NCBI RefSeq assembly: GCF_904848665.1
Contig: NZ_CAJHCQ010000019.1
Span: 107,561-171,560, forward strand
DNA length: 64,000 nt
Reading direction: 5' to 3'
DNA from: Paraburkholderia hiiakae
GTDB taxonomy: Bacteria > Pseudomonadota > Gammaproteobacteria > Burkholderiales > Burkholderiaceae
The translations under genes were made by a program, and so were the position numbers. Of this stretch, positions 1 to 8,003 are shown piece by piece (the stretch's first letter is position 1; every line of letters starts with the position of its first letter). The notes beneath the pieces were generated by a model. It was given only the letters and a program-made list of their open reading frames with translations, was not told the DNA's origin and did no database searches.

Positions 1-1
1 C

Positions 2-1030
2 AACAAGTTTTATATTCTCGACCTTCAGCCTGAAAACTCCTTTGTGCGCTTCGCCGTCGAGCAGGGACAAACGGTATTCATGGTGTCGTGGCGCAACCCC
101 GATGCGCAAACCGCGCATACGACGTGGGACGACTATCTGGAATCGGGCGTGATGGAGGCAATCGATATCGCGCTCGCGATCACCGGTGCTGACAAGGTCA
201 ACACGGTAGGCTGGTGTGTAGGCGGCACGATCCTCTCTTCGGCGCTTGCGGTGATACGCGCGCGCGAAGAGGAAAAGGTTGCGAGCCTGACGCTGCTGAC
301 GACCATGCTCGACTTCACCGATCCAGGCGATCTCGGTGTATTCATCGACGAGCAAACCGTGGTGCAGCGTGAGCGATCGATAGGAAGCGGCGGCCTCTAC
401 CCAGGGCGGGAACTCGGCTTCGTGTTCCAGATGCTGCGCGCCAACGATCTGATCTGGCCTTACGTGATCAACAACTATTTGAAGGGGAAAAGCCCAGCGG
501 CTTTCGACCTGCTGTACTGGAACGCGGATAGCACCAATCTGCCTGGCCCGATGTACACCTGGTATTTGCGCAACATGTACCTCGAAAACAATCTGCGCGT
601 GCCCGGAAAGCTCACCATGTGCGGCGTTCCGGTCGACCTCGGACGCGTCGACATGCCGGCCTACGTGCTGGCGACCCAGGAGGATCACATCGTTCCCTGG
701 AAGTCGGCGTGGCGCAGCACCCAGCTTCTTGGCGGCGAGGCTCAGTTCGTGCTCGGTGCAAGCGGACATATCGCTGGCGTCGTTAATCCGGCAACGAAGA
801 ACAAACGGTGCTATTGGGTGAGCGGCGAAGCGAACAGCAATCCCGAAAGTAACGCCGATGGATGGTTCGCGTCTGCGCAGCAGGCTTCGGGCACATGGTG
901 GAACCACTGGATCGCGTGGCTGCAACCGCACGCGGGTGGACGAGTCAAGGCGCGTACGAAGCTGGGAAGCATGAAATTTCGGCCGATCGAACCCGCGCCG
1001 GGGCGTTACGTCAAGACCCGGTCGGGTTGA
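2..1030 (+). CDS. phaC: Class I polyhydroxyalkanoate synthase, 3' part (5' end outside window)
   Basis: Polymerises (R)-3-hydroxyacyl-CoA, normally 3-hydroxybutyryl-CoA, into storage polyester at the granule surface. The frame is open from the first bases of the window, so the start lies upstream; 342 codons are visible, about the C-terminal 55-60 percent of a class I enzyme of roughly 590-630 residues. The lipase-like box GWCVGGT supplies the nucleophile Cys (codon at 215-217), the acid lies in the stretch TQEDHIVPW, and the general base in SGHIAGVVNP. No phaA or phaB follows; a PadR regulator comes next. A 34-bp inverted repeat starts 60 bp after the stop. The family is certain; class I rather than II is inferred from the sequence style. 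Confidence 0.95.
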   Translation, partial: NKFYILDLQPENSFVRFAVEQGQTVFMVSWRNPDAQTAHTTWDDYLESGVMEAIDIALAITGADKVNTVGWCVGGTILSSALAVIRAREEEKVASLTLLTTMLDFTDPGDLGVFIDEQTVVQRERSIGSGGLYPGRELGFVFQMLRANDLIWPYVINNYLKGKSPAAFDLLYWNADSTNLPGPMYTWYLRNMYLENNLRVPGKLTMCGVPVDLGRVDMPAYVLATQEDHIVPWKSAWRSTQLLGGEAQFVLGASGHIAGVVNPATKNKRCYWVSGEANSNPESNADGWFASAQQASGTWWNHWIAWLQPHAGGRVKARTKLGSMKFRPIEPAPGRYVKTRSG

Positions 1031-1090
1031 GTCACGCGCACGAGCAGTCATCGTACATGGTACGTGATCCTTATTACATTTAACCCGTCG

Positions 1091-1124
1091 AACACATGCA
1101 GATTCGCCACCGCCTGCATGTGTT
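1091..1124. terminator. Inverted repeat after phaC, possible terminator
   Basis: Perfect 11-bp arms (AACACATGCAG and CTGCATGTGTT) surround a 12-base loop, 60 bp after the phaC stop. There is no clear T run after it on the plus strand, so it may stabilise the phaC mRNA end or act as a weak terminator. Confidence 0.45.
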
Positions 1125-1153
1125 GCTTGCCGTAATCAACTCAACGCGCATAG

Positions 1154-1297
1154 CCATGGCAAATTCGCTGCGTACCAGTTATCAAAGCCGATGAACGGGT
1201 TAGCACGTCGATTGCCACGCGCTCGACCGGCGAATACGTGATCACGAAAGACAATTACAACGGGTCGAGCGTCGTGGTTTATCGCTGGCGTCCGTAA
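1154..1297 (+). other. Possible 3' gene remnant without a start codon
   Basis: Between phaC and the PadR gene an open frame of 47 codons, with no ATG or good GTG, ends in TAA and reads like a protein C-terminus (…STGEYVITKDNYNGSSVVVY, then RWRP and stop). An in-frame TAG lies directly before it. It could be the tail of a deleted gene, but it is short and its family is not recognised. Chance openness in high-GC DNA remains a good alternative. Confidence 0.25.
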
Positions 1298-1354
1298 CCG
1301 CATGGCCCTGAAGGGCGCCAGCGCACTTGCGCGCTTCCTTGCGTTCCCGGGCAT

Positions 1355-1388
1355 CTAGTCATAATATAACTATACACAAAGTTACTAG
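1355..1388. promoter_or_regulatory. Nested palindromic operator before the PadR gene
   Basis: An AT-rich patch just before the PadR start carries two nested inverted repeats: outer CTAGT (1355-1359) with ACTAG (1384-1388), inner TAACT (1367-1371) with AGTTA (1380-1384). PadR repressors usually control their own promoter, and this island 6 bp before the start codon is the natural binding site. The assignment is inferred. Confidence 0.5.
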
Positions 1389-1394
1389 AGCGCC

Positions 1395-2036
1395 ATGCTC
1401 CGACATTCGCCCCTCGCCCTCGCCGTTCTCGCCATGCTGACCGAGGCGCCGATGCATCCCTATCGGATGCAACAGCTCATCAAGGCACGCGGCAAGGACG
1501 AAGTCGTCAACGTGCGGCAGCGCAACAGCCTCTATCAGACGATCGACCGGCTTTTGCGGGGGGACCTGATCGCCGTGAGGGAAACGGAGCGCGACGGCGC
1601 GTTTCCCGAGCGCACGATCTATGAAATCACCGACGCAGGGCGCGACACCGCCCGCCTGTGGTTGCGCGAACAGCTCGCGCAGCCCGCGCGCGAATTCCCG
1701 GCGTTTCCGGCGGCGCTCTCGCTGTTGCCCTTGCTGCCGCCCGACGACGCCCGCCGCCAGCTCGAAACACGCGTGGCGGCCCTCACGCGCGAACTCGCCC
1801 GCATGGACGCCTTGTACGCGGGCGCCGAGGCGATGCAGGTGCCCCGCCTTTTTCTGCTCGAAGGCGAACTCATGAGGGCAACGCTCAAGACCGAGCTCGA
1901 CTGGACCACGAGCGTCCTGGGCGACCTGAAAGCCGGCAATCTCACGTGGAGCGAGCCGTGGCTGCGCGAACTCGCCGAGCGTTTCGCTCCGCCGTCCGAC
2001 ACGCCTGCAGCACGCGAATCATCGAAGGAGAGCTAA
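1395..2036 (+). CDS. PadR family transcriptional regulator
   Basis: A 213-residue winged-helix repressor. The N-terminal about 85 residues fit the PadR domain: a helix with the motif LAVLAMLTEAPMHPYRM, then a recognition helix region with SLYQTIDRLLRGDLI, and the wing with ERTIYEITDAGRD. The C-terminal half is helical (PadR C domain, dimerisation). PadR proteins repress efflux or detoxification genes until a phenolic or other ligand binds. The stop lies 2 bp before the start of the FAD monooxygenase, so the two form an operon, and that enzyme is the probable target activity. The effector is unknown. Confidence 0.9.
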   Translation: MLRHSPLALAVLAMLTEAPMHPYRMQQLIKARGKDEVVNVRQRNSLYQTIDRLLRGDLIAVRETERDGAFPERTIYEITDAGRDTARLWLREQLAQPAREFPAFPAALSLLPLLPPDDARRQLETRVAALTRELARMDALYAGAEAMQVPRLFLLEGELMRATLKTELDWTTSVLGDLKAGNLTWSEPWLRELAERFAPPSDTPAARESSKES

Positions 2037-2038
2037 CC

Positions 2039-3406
2039 ATGTCGCACTTCAGAGCGCAAACTCCGCTCTCGGTCATGATCATTGGCGCAGGAACCGGCGG
2101 CCTGTGTCTCGCACACGGCTTGCAGCGTGCCGGCATCAACGTTCAGGTGTACGAACGAGACCGTACGCGCGTCGACGGCCTGCAAGGCTATCGCGTCGGC
2201 ATCGATCCGCACGGCCTCGCCGCCCTGAAAGCCGCGCTGCCGCCGGAACTCTTCGCGACGTTCCTCGCCACCTGCGCGCGTACGCCGTGCTACTTCAACA
2301 TGCTCACCGAGCGCATGTCGGAACTGCTGTCGGTCGGGATCGGCAAAAGCGAGATCGATGGCGGGAAGTCAGTGAGCCGCATGACGCTGCGCCAGGTCTT
2401 GCTCACGGGACTCGAAGAGCGCGTGCATTTCGACAAGACCTTCGTCGAATACGAGCAGCACGACGATGGCCGCGTGACTGCGCGCTTTGCCGACGGCACG
2501 AGCGCGAGCGCCGATGTGCTTGTCGGCGCCGACGGCGCGCGTTCGAAGGTGCGAAGGCAACTGCTGCCGCACGCGAGGCTCGAGAACACCGGCATCGTGA
2601 GCATCGCGGCCAAGGTGCCGATGACCGAAGCAAGCCGCGCGCTGCTGCCACCTAAGGTACTCGACGGCATTACGCTGATCTCGGCGCCGAAGGGCTATGG
2701 CGCAATCATCCACGTGATGGAATTCAACTGGGACCAGGCCGGCGCCAGGTCCGGCATCGGTGGCAACGACGCCGCATTGATCGAACGCTGGCCGGGCCTG
2801 CTCTACGACAACACACGCGACTACCTGATGTGGGGCGTATGGGGCGCGCGCCGCAACGTCCCCGCCGACCCGATGAAGCTCGAAGCGTCGGCCCGGCTCG
2901 CGCTCACCATGCAGATGACCGACGGCTGGCATCCCAACCTGCGCGCGCTGATTCGCGCGTCGGACCTCTCGACGACTTTTGCCGTCGACGTGCGCACGTC
3001 GGTGCCCGTCGCCCCCTGGCCGGCCTCGAACGTTACCGTGCTCGGCGATGCAATCCATTTGATGACGCCGGGTAGAGGCGTCGGTGCCAATACGGCGCTG
3101 CGCGATGCGCAACTTCTCGGCGCGCAACTCGCGCGGGTTGCGAGCGGCGAGCTTGCGCTCGTGGATGCGGTTGCCGACTATGAGGCGCAGATGCGCCGCT
3201 ATGGCTTTCACGCTGTCGCGCAATCACGCAAGCAGTTTGACGAGCGCGACGCGATCCATCGGCCAATTGTCGGACGCTTCGCTCTCGGTGCGATGCGCAC
3301 CGCGATGCGCGTCGTCAACAATGTGCCGCCATTGAAGCGGCGCATGATCGATTCGCAAAACCGGTTTCGGGGCAGCGAAGCAGAAAGCGCAGTGGTTTCG
3401 CATTAG
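2039..3406 (+). CDS. FAD-dependent aromatic-type monooxygenase
   Basis: A 455-residue flavoprotein hydroxylase of the PHBH fold (group A). The ATG at 2039 is chosen because AAGGAG lies just before it and because the dinucleotide-binding motif IIGAGTGGLCLAHGL then sits at residues 14-28. The second FAD/NAD(P)H motif appears as VGADGARSKVR near residue 165, and the late FAD motif as LGDAIHLMTPGRGVGANTAL near residue 340. Cytoplasmic, NAD(P)H-dependent insertion of one oxygen atom into a substrate that cannot be named from sequence. It shares an operon with the upstream PadR gene, which points to an inducible detoxification or catabolic step. The same frame is open further upstream, but that overlaps the PadR gene and lacks a start signal. 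Confidence 0.9.
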   Translation: MSHFRAQTPLSVMIIGAGTGGLCLAHGLQRAGINVQVYERDRTRVDGLQGYRVGIDPHGLAALKAALPPELFATFLATCARTPCYFNMLTERMSELLSVGIGKSEIDGGKSVSRMTLRQVLLTGLEERVHFDKTFVEYEQHDDGRVTARFADGTSASADVLVGADGARSKVRRQLLPHARLENTGIVSIAAKVPMTEASRALLPPKVLDGITLISAPKGYGAIIHVMEFNWDQAGARSGIGGNDAALIERWPGLLYDNTRDYLMWGVWGARRNVPADPMKLEASARLALTMQMTDGWHPNLRALIRASDLSTTFAVDVRTSVPVAPWPASNVTVLGDAIHLMTPGRGVGANTALRDAQLLGAQLARVASGELALVDAVADYEAQMRRYGFHAVAQSRKQFDERDAIHRPIVGRFALGAMRTAMRVVNNVPPLKRRMIDSQNRFRGSEAESAVVSH

Positions 3407-3739
3407 GGCACGCTGCCGGGCCTGACCCCGCGCGAGTATGTGTAGCGCCTGCTGCTTGTTAAATCAGAGTTTGTTGGGTTGAAAGCGCTTTGTTTGCCCG
3501 CGCTGCGTATCCCCTGCAGTGGCGTCCCAAATCACCGCCATTCGCTAGCATTTCTTCGCCAACGCATTCCATCGCAACGGCTAGGCTCGACAATCCACAT
3601 AAGGCGGCTTCGTCCACTGTGTGAGTCAATCATATTGCTTCGCAATGCGAATCAAGTGGCGGATGACTTACCTTTCCGATCGCCGTATTCTGCAGCGGAA
3701 CGTTATTGCGTTCCGCTAATAACAGGCGAAGTCGCAGTG
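3407..3739. other. Intergenic stretch with an inverted repeat
   Basis: No confident gene. Just after the monooxygenase, 3412-3444 reads as GTLPGLTPREYV and stop, which resembles the last residues of an IS3-type transposase; too short to call. A perfect 9-bp inverted repeat, AGCGGAACG (3694-3702) and CGTTCCGCT (3709-3717), lies 22 bp before the small gene at 3740 and may belong to the promoter region of the repeat-protein operon. Confidence 0.4.
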
Positions 3740-3892
3740 ATGATAGTTCTTCTGAACAATGGCGACGACGCGCACCGGGGGAGCATGTCGAGGTACATCG
3801 CTTGCGCGCCTGTTGAAGAACGCGTGCAGCGGCTTTGCGCGGGCAAGGCGCGGCTTCTGAAGCGGCTTGCGCGAATTAGGGGGGGACGATGA
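3740..3892 (+). CDS. Small hypothetical protein coupled to the repeat protein
   Basis: A 50-residue basic reading frame (start ATG 3740; an alternative ATG at 3785 leaves 35 residues) rich in Arg and Leu near its end. Its TGA overlaps the ATG of the Gly/Ser repeat protein in an ATGA arrangement, the usual sign of translational coupling. No family is recognised and no signal peptide is visible. The same overlap occurs again at the other end of the repeat gene, which makes chance less likely, but the ribosome binding site before 3740 is weak. Confidence 0.35.
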   Translation: MIVLLNNGDDAHRGSMSRYIACAPVEERVQRLCAGKARLLKRLARIRGGR

Positions 3893-5217
3893 ACCGATCA
3901 ACGAAGCAGGCCGTGGTATGGGTGCTCGCTTTGGCCCTGTCGGGTGCGGCTTATGGTGCGGCCGGCGGTAATGGCGGCGGTAATGGCGGCGGTAATGGCG
4001 GCGGCAGTGGCGGCAGTGGCGGCGGTAATGGCGGTGGGAACGGTGGAGGGAATGGCGGCGGTAACGGCGGCGGTAACGGTGGAGGGAATGGCGGCGGTAA
4101 CGGCGCAGGCGCAGGTGCCGGCGCGGGCGGTGGCCACGGCTCGGGTTCGGGTTCTGGGTCGAGTTCTGGCTCTGGGTCGGGCTCAAGCTCTGGGTCGGGC
4201 TCAAGCTCTGGGTCGGGCTCAAGCTCTGGGTCGGGCTCAGGCTCCGGGTCAGGCGCAGGCAGCTCCGGCGCAGGCAGTTCCGGTGCAGGCAGTTCCGGTG
4301 CAGGTAGCTCCGGTGCAGGTAGCTCCGGTGCAGGTAGCTCCGGCGCAGGCAGTTCCGGTGCAGGCAGTTCCGGTGCAGGCAGTTCCGGTGCAGGCAGTTC
4401 CGGTGCAGGCAGCTCCGGTGCAGGCAGCTCCGGTGCCGGTAGCTCCGGTGCCGGTAGCTCAGGTGCAGGTAGCTCCGGTGCCGGTAGCTCCGGTGCCGGT
4501 AGCTCAGGGGCAGGTAGCTCAGGGGCAGGCAGTTCCGGTGGAGGCAGTTCCGGTGGAGGCAGTTCCGGTGCAGGCAGCGCAGGCGCAGGCAGTTCCGGTG
4601 CAGGCAGCGCCGGCGCAGGCAGTTCCGGTGCAGGCAGTTCCGGCGCAGGTAGCGCCGGCGGAGGTAGCGCGGGCAGCGCAAGCTCAGGCGGACCTGGCGG
4701 ACATTTAGGTCGCGGCTCACCGGGCATGGGTGCACCTTCGGCCATGGTCGAAATGGCCCCACCTCCCCCACCCACACCGGTTAGGAGCGCATACGGCCCA
4801 CCGCCCCACGCACCTGATTCAGACCGAAGTATGCGTGCGGCGGCGGTGACCGCGCCAGCCAGAAACGACGACGCGCCCCCAACGAGCGTGACCACGTCGG
4901 TCCGAGGCGCGACCATCGGGGCAGCCACTGCGCCGATTGCGAACAGCCATACGCCGGCCGCGACGGGCCCGGCCCCTGTTGCGCTCGCGAGGCCAAGTGC
5001 CGCGCCGGCAGCGAATGACTACGGTCCGCCAGCCGTGACCGGCACGGGCAGCGGCCCTGGTCCTGCACGGGCTGCGAACAATTACGGGCCGCCGGGTGGC
5101 ATGACCGGCGCGACCAAAGCGGGTTTCGCGGTGGATACGGGCGGCTATGAGCCGCCGATACTGACCCCAACTAGCGGTGGGAGCGTACAGGAGGTTCCCT
5201 ACAAGCCAGCGCAATGA
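3889..5217 (+). CDS. Secreted silk-like Gly/Ser/Ala repeat protein
   Basis: A 442-residue low-complexity protein. A run of seven G precedes the ATG as ribosome binding site. Residues 1-24 form a signal peptide (basic start, VVWVLALALSGAAYGAA). Four blocks follow: GGN repeats (about 25-75), SGSGS repeats (about 85-120), then 28 pentapeptides of the type GAGSS (about 122-262), and a Pro-rich tail (about 275-442) in which the short motif NxYGPP occurs several times (NDYGPP, NNYGPP). The composition recalls fibroin-like or adhesive extracellular proteins, so an exported matrix or surface role is inferred. No enzyme motif, sorting motif or membrane helix is seen beyond the signal. It overlaps both neighbours by 4 bp. 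Confidence 0.75.
   Translation: MNRSTKQAVVWVLALALSGAAYGAAGGNGGGNGGGNGGGSGGSGGGNGGGNGGGNGGGNGGGNGGGNGGGNGAGAGAGAGGGHGSGSGSGSSSGSGSGSSSGSGSSSGSGSSSGSGSGSGSGAGSSGAGSSGAGSSGAGSSGAGSSGAGSSGAGSSGAGSSGAGSSGAGSSGAGSSGAGSSGAGSSGAGSSGAGSSGAGSSGAGSSGAGSSGAGSSGGGSSGGGSSGAGSAGAGSSGAGSAGAGSSGAGSSGAGSAGGGSAGSASSGGPGGHLGRGSPGMGAPSAMVEMAPPPPPTPVRSAYGPPPHAPDSDRSMRAAAVTAPARNDDAPPTSVTTSVRGATIGAATAPIANSHTPAATGPAPVALARPSAAPAANDYGPPAVTGTGSGPGPARAANNYGPPGGMTGATKAGFAVDTGGYEPPILTPTSGGSVQEVPYKPAQ
4252..4671 (+). repeat. 15-bp tandem repeat array coding for GAGSS units
   Basis: Twenty-eight consecutive 15-bp units, based on GGTGCAGGCAGTTCC. The first 19 encode GAGSS without exception (4252-4536); then come two GGGSS units and a mixture of GAGSA, GAGSS and GGGSA. 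Synonymous changes (AGC/AGT, TCC/TCA, GCA/GCC) show that the peptide is kept while the DNA varies. Unit length is a multiple of three, so gain or loss of units leaves the frame intact. Confidence 0.95.
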
Positions 5218-5408
5218 CGCTTAGCCTGGCGATTCGGCGCCAGATCGTGCGCTTGCCCAGAACGCTCGCTATGAGCGTATCCCCGGCCTCCCGCGGCAAT
5301 TCGCGTGTGAAACTGAATCGGAATTCGTTCGAGAGTCTGGAGACCGGAGACAATCTCAACGATCGTTACCGCTTGATCGTCCAGACGATGCTCGACGCGC
5401 AAGCCTGA
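5214..5408 (+). CDS. Small hypothetical protein after the repeat protein
   Basis: A 64-residue frame whose ATG overlaps the stop of the repeat protein (ATGA). Codon use is typical for the window, with G or C in most third positions, and the end reads NLNDRYRLIVQTMLDAQA. No domain, signal peptide or membrane helix is recognised. Its own ribosome binding site is poor, so translation would depend on coupling. A shorter frame on the other strand covers the same bases but has no better start. Confidence 0.4.
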   Translation: MTLSLAIRRQIVRLPRTLAMSVSPASRGNSRVKLNRNSFESLETGDNLNDRYRLIVQTMLDAQA

Positions 5409-5606
5409 ACGATCTCCCACCGACGCGCATTGCTGTGACCCGGAACGCGCGCGGAAAACACAGGTGCAATCGAATTACACGAATTCGCGACAACGTGGCG
5501 AGCGCTGCGGCAAACAACCGCACCCCAACGCCGCATGGCGTTGGGCCGTGCAATAAGTCCGCGTCGTAGACTGTGCGTTTCGACGCTCGTAGCCCGGAAA
5601 GCCGTC

Positions 5607-6368
5607 GTGCCCATTCACTATCTCCGCAGCTTCACCTCCGTCGAACGCACCGAGCGGGCCAACCTGCGGCTCGGCCGCGCACTGGCCTGGGTCGCCGGTG
5701 CGATCAATGCAGGCGGGTTCCTCGCCGTTGGGCAATACACGTCGCACATGTCGGGCATCGTCTCGTCTCTTGCCGACAGCGCCGCGCTCGGCGATAGCGC
5801 CATCGCGTTGTCCGCTATCAGTTCCGTCCTTGCTTTTGTGAGTGGCGCCGCGACTTCCGCCATTCTGATCAACTGGGGACGCCGCCGTTGCGCGCGCAGC
5901 GTCTACGCACTGCCACTCCTGCTCGAGGCCGCCTTACTCCTTTGCTTCGCCGCGCTCGGCGCGAATCTCGAGATTCATCGTGTTCTCTTCGTGCCGCTGA
6001 CAGTTGCTGTGCTCTGTTACGTCATGGGCGTACAGAACGCCATGATCACGAAAATCTCACACGCCGAAATCCGCACGACGCATGTGACCGGCATCGTCAC
6101 CGATCTGGGAATTGAATTAGGGAAGGCGCTGTACTGGAATTGGGGCGTACCGACTTCAGCGTCGCAGCATGTAGCGGCCGATATGCAGCGCGTGCGTGTA
6201 CTCGGTTCCCTGCTCGGCATGTTTTTGCTTGGCGGAACGCTGGGCGCAGTAGCTTTCCGCCATTTCGGATTTGCCGCAGGCGTTCCTTTGTCGATGCTGC
6301 TGGTGATCCTCGCGAGCGTTCCGGTCACTGACGATTTGCGTCGCCTGCCGCTGCGCGACCTTTTTTGA
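5607..6368 (+). CDS. YoaK/DUF1275 family membrane protein
   Basis: A 253-residue inner-membrane protein with about six hydrophobic helices. The GTG at 5607 is preferred over an earlier ATG (5535) because GGAAAG stands 7 bp before it and because family members begin with a similar stretch (VPIHYLRSFTSVERTERAN). The family signature AGAINAGGFLAVGQYTSHMS lies near residues 32-51, and YVMGVQNAMITKISHAEIRTTHVTG near 135-160. The function of DUF1275 proteins is not established; transport is suspected. It stands alone, converging on H-NS. Confidence 0.85.
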   Translation: MPIHYLRSFTSVERTERANLRLGRALAWVAGAINAGGFLAVGQYTSHMSGIVSSLADSAALGDSAIALSAISSVLAFVSGAATSAILINWGRRRCARSVYALPLLLEAALLLCFAALGANLEIHRVLFVPLTVAVLCYVMGVQNAMITKISHAEIRTTHVTGIVTDLGIELGKALYWNWGVPTSASQHVAADMQRVRVLGSLLGMFLLGGTLGAVAFRHFGFAAGVPLSMLLVILASVPVTDDLRRLPLRDLF

Positions 6369-6405
6369 AGACTGCGTCGATCCCCGGCGGCCGATATCAG
6401 GCAAT

Positions 6406-6702
6406 TTATTCGCTTATCAGAAACTTGTCGCGATTCTTCGCGTCCTTGATCCAGTTCGGTGCGCGCCCCCTGCCGGACCAGGTTGCGCCGCTTGCGGGAT
6501 CGCGATATTTCGGGGGCGCCGCGCTATGCGAAAGCCCCGGCCTGCCTCGGCGACTCCCAAAGATGTCCTGCTGCGTGTACCCGAATTCGGCCACCTTTGC
6601 GCGGATATCGGCGAGAACCGTCTCGAACTCTTGTTGACGGGCAATGGCCGCCTGACTCTCGAGTTCCGCGAGTTGCGCTTTGAGTTCCTTGTACGTTGCC
6701 AC
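6406..6702 (-). CDS. H-NS family DNA-binding protein
   Basis: A 98-residue nucleoid protein. The GTG start at 6702 follows AGGAG at a spacing of 7 and gives the usual family beginning ATYKELKAQLAELESQ. Residues 1-50 form the coiled-coil oligomerisation part; residues 55-98 hold the AT-hook-like H-NS DNA-binding domain with YRDPASGATWSGRGRAPNWI. It binds and silences AT-rich, often foreign DNA. Burkholderiaceae carry many paralogues, so a specific target cannot be given. Single gene, convergent with the YoaK-type gene. Confidence 0.93.
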   Translation of the reverse strand: MATYKELKAQLAELESQAAIARQQEFETVLADIRAKVAEFGYTQQDIFGSRRGRPGLSHSAAPPKYRDPASGATWSGRGRAPNWIKDAKNRDKFLISE

Positions 6703-6831
6703 GAATCGTCTCCTGCGCGTGGACACCATTCGCTCATGATAGTGGCTTTCGCGCACGCCCCCTCTCAACGTGATCGCACGACCTTTACCGCGGCGAAAAC
6801 GAGCGGACAGAAGCGGGACACAGCAGATCGA

Positions 6832-7161
6832 TCAAGCCGCGACGAAGACGACTGCCCCCACATCGGCGACCTGAGCGAACAGCCGTACAAAACGATAGCT
6901 TTGCGCCTGGATAGTCAGTTCGTTGAGCCCGGAGCGCGTGCCCTCGAGTATCGCCCGGGCCACCGGCTCTGGAATCGCTCCGAGGTGCGCCCAGTCTTCC
7001 TGCAACAGAGCGGGATCGCCCAGATAGACCTCGCTTTTCCCGCCAGGCGTGCGAACGAGAATCAGGCTTCCCCCCTTGTCGAGCGCAAGCTCCAGGTACT
7101 CTGACAAGGTTGCCAACGCCTCTGTGTCGACATTGTGGGCGGCATGCGGGTTCGAAGTCAT
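6832..7161 (-). CDS. Conserved hypothetical protein
   Basis: A 109-residue soluble acidic protein starting MTSNPHAAHNVDTEALATL. It has two predicted helices at the start, then strand-rich sequence (GGSLILVRTPGGKSEVYLGD) and a hydrophobic end (YRFVRLFAQVADVGAVVFVA). The ATG at 7161 is used because the upstream part of the frame looks non-coding, although the ribosome binding site is weak. No family or function is recognised. It is read away from the J-domain gene's end. Confidence 0.6.
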   Translation of the reverse strand: MTSNPHAAHNVDTEALATLSEYLELALDKGGSLILVRTPGGKSEVYLGDPALLQEDWAHLGAIPEPVARAILEGTRSGLNELTIQAQSYRFVRLFAQVADVGAVVFVAA

Positions 7162-7245
7162 AGGGTGGCCACGCTGGGTAGTGTATCGATCACCTATCGT
7201 ACCTCCGCTCCTGCACGTGCGGCTCATTTTGGCATGGGTACGTGT

Positions 7246-7839
7246 TCAGGGATGCAATCCGAACATACCGTGCCAGATCGCACTCAAGAGGTTCGCGTGA
7301 CGACGATCGTCGGCTTTTTGCGATTCTTCGTCACCAACGCTATGCGATGTAGATGCCTGCATCGCCTCGTCCGGTTCCCGGGCGTCGCGCGGCATGGCGT
7401 TGTCCGCCTGACGCGATAGGTGCAGCGCGAGCGCACCGTCGGCAATATGCCCGGCCAGTTGGGTTTCACAATCGCCCGCGAGCAGTGCGCCGAACACGAC
7501 GTCGCGGTTGTAGCCCTGCTCGGCGAAGCGCATCGCCACACAGACGTGCCGCGCATACGCCTCCTGACGCGCCACCTCCTGCAAACGCGCCTCTTCTTCC
7601 TGTTCACGGGCGAGACGCACCATTTCCTCGGCGTAGACCGCATCGTAGACGCTGCGCTGCGTCGGATCGGAAAGAATCGCGTAAGCTTCCTTGATCTCCT
7701 GGAACTGCGCATGGGCAGAGGCTTCGCGTCCCATATTACGGTCGGGATGCGCTTTCATTGCGGCCCTGCGGTAGGCCCGCTTGATGTCTGCGTCGCTCGC
7801 GTCGTCGCTTACGCCCAGCAAGTCATACAACGTCGCCAT
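7246..7839 (-). CDS. J-domain (DnaJ-like) co-chaperone
   Basis: A 197-residue protein with an N-terminal J domain (residues 2-70, beginning ATLYDLLGVSDDASDADIKRAY). The HPD tripeptide that stimulates the ATPase of DnaK is present at residues 32-34 (AMKAHPDRNMG). After the domain comes a charged helix (EEMVRLAREQEEEARLQEVA) and a tail of no known family. There is no Gly/Phe region, zinc finger or CTD, so it is not DnaJ or CbpA but a short type III J protein that delivers particular clients. No dnaK lies nearby. Confidence 0.85.
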   Translation of the reverse strand: MATLYDLLGVSDDASDADIKRAYRRAAMKAHPDRNMGREASAHAQFQEIKEAYAILSDPTQRSVYDAVYAEEMVRLAREQEEEARLQEVARQEAYARHVCVAMRFAEQGYNRDVVFGALLAGDCETQLAGHIADGALALHLSRQADNAMPRDAREPDEAMQASTSHSVGDEESQKADDRRHANLLSAIWHGMFGLHP

Positions 7840-8003
7840 GGCTCGTACAAATTGAAGTGAGATGGCGTCGATCGTAGCATGTCGTCAGCAGACGCACCGT
7901 TCGAGCGATAGCGATCGATAGCTAACAATCGATCAATTGTCCTAAGCAAACGGACGTCGATTAGCGAAATCTTCCCGCGGCGTCATAACACAGCACGGCG
8001 TTC

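Noticed and set aside
1658..2038. N-terminal extension of the FAD monooxygenase inside the PadR gene
   Set aside because: No start signal, Arg-rich shadow sequence, and the ATG at 2039 has a ribosome binding site.
3412..3447. GLTPREYV-like end considered as an IS3-type transposase remnant
   Set aside because: Only about a dozen codons, no terminal repeats or target duplication nearby.
4252..4671. Regular short repeats considered as a CRISPR array
   Set aside because: Units are contiguous 15-mers without spacers and lie in frame in a protein gene.
3951..4928. Minus-strand open frame with long Pro-Ala-Pro-Glu-Leu repeats opposite the Gly/Ser gene
   Set aside because: It is the mirror of the 15-bp repeats; no ribosome binding site or signal, whereas the plus strand has a signal peptide and a good start.
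5171..5420. Minus-strand short frames opposite the small gene at 5214
   Set aside because: Neither has a ribosome binding site or family resemblance, and the plus-strand frame is coupled to the repeat gene.
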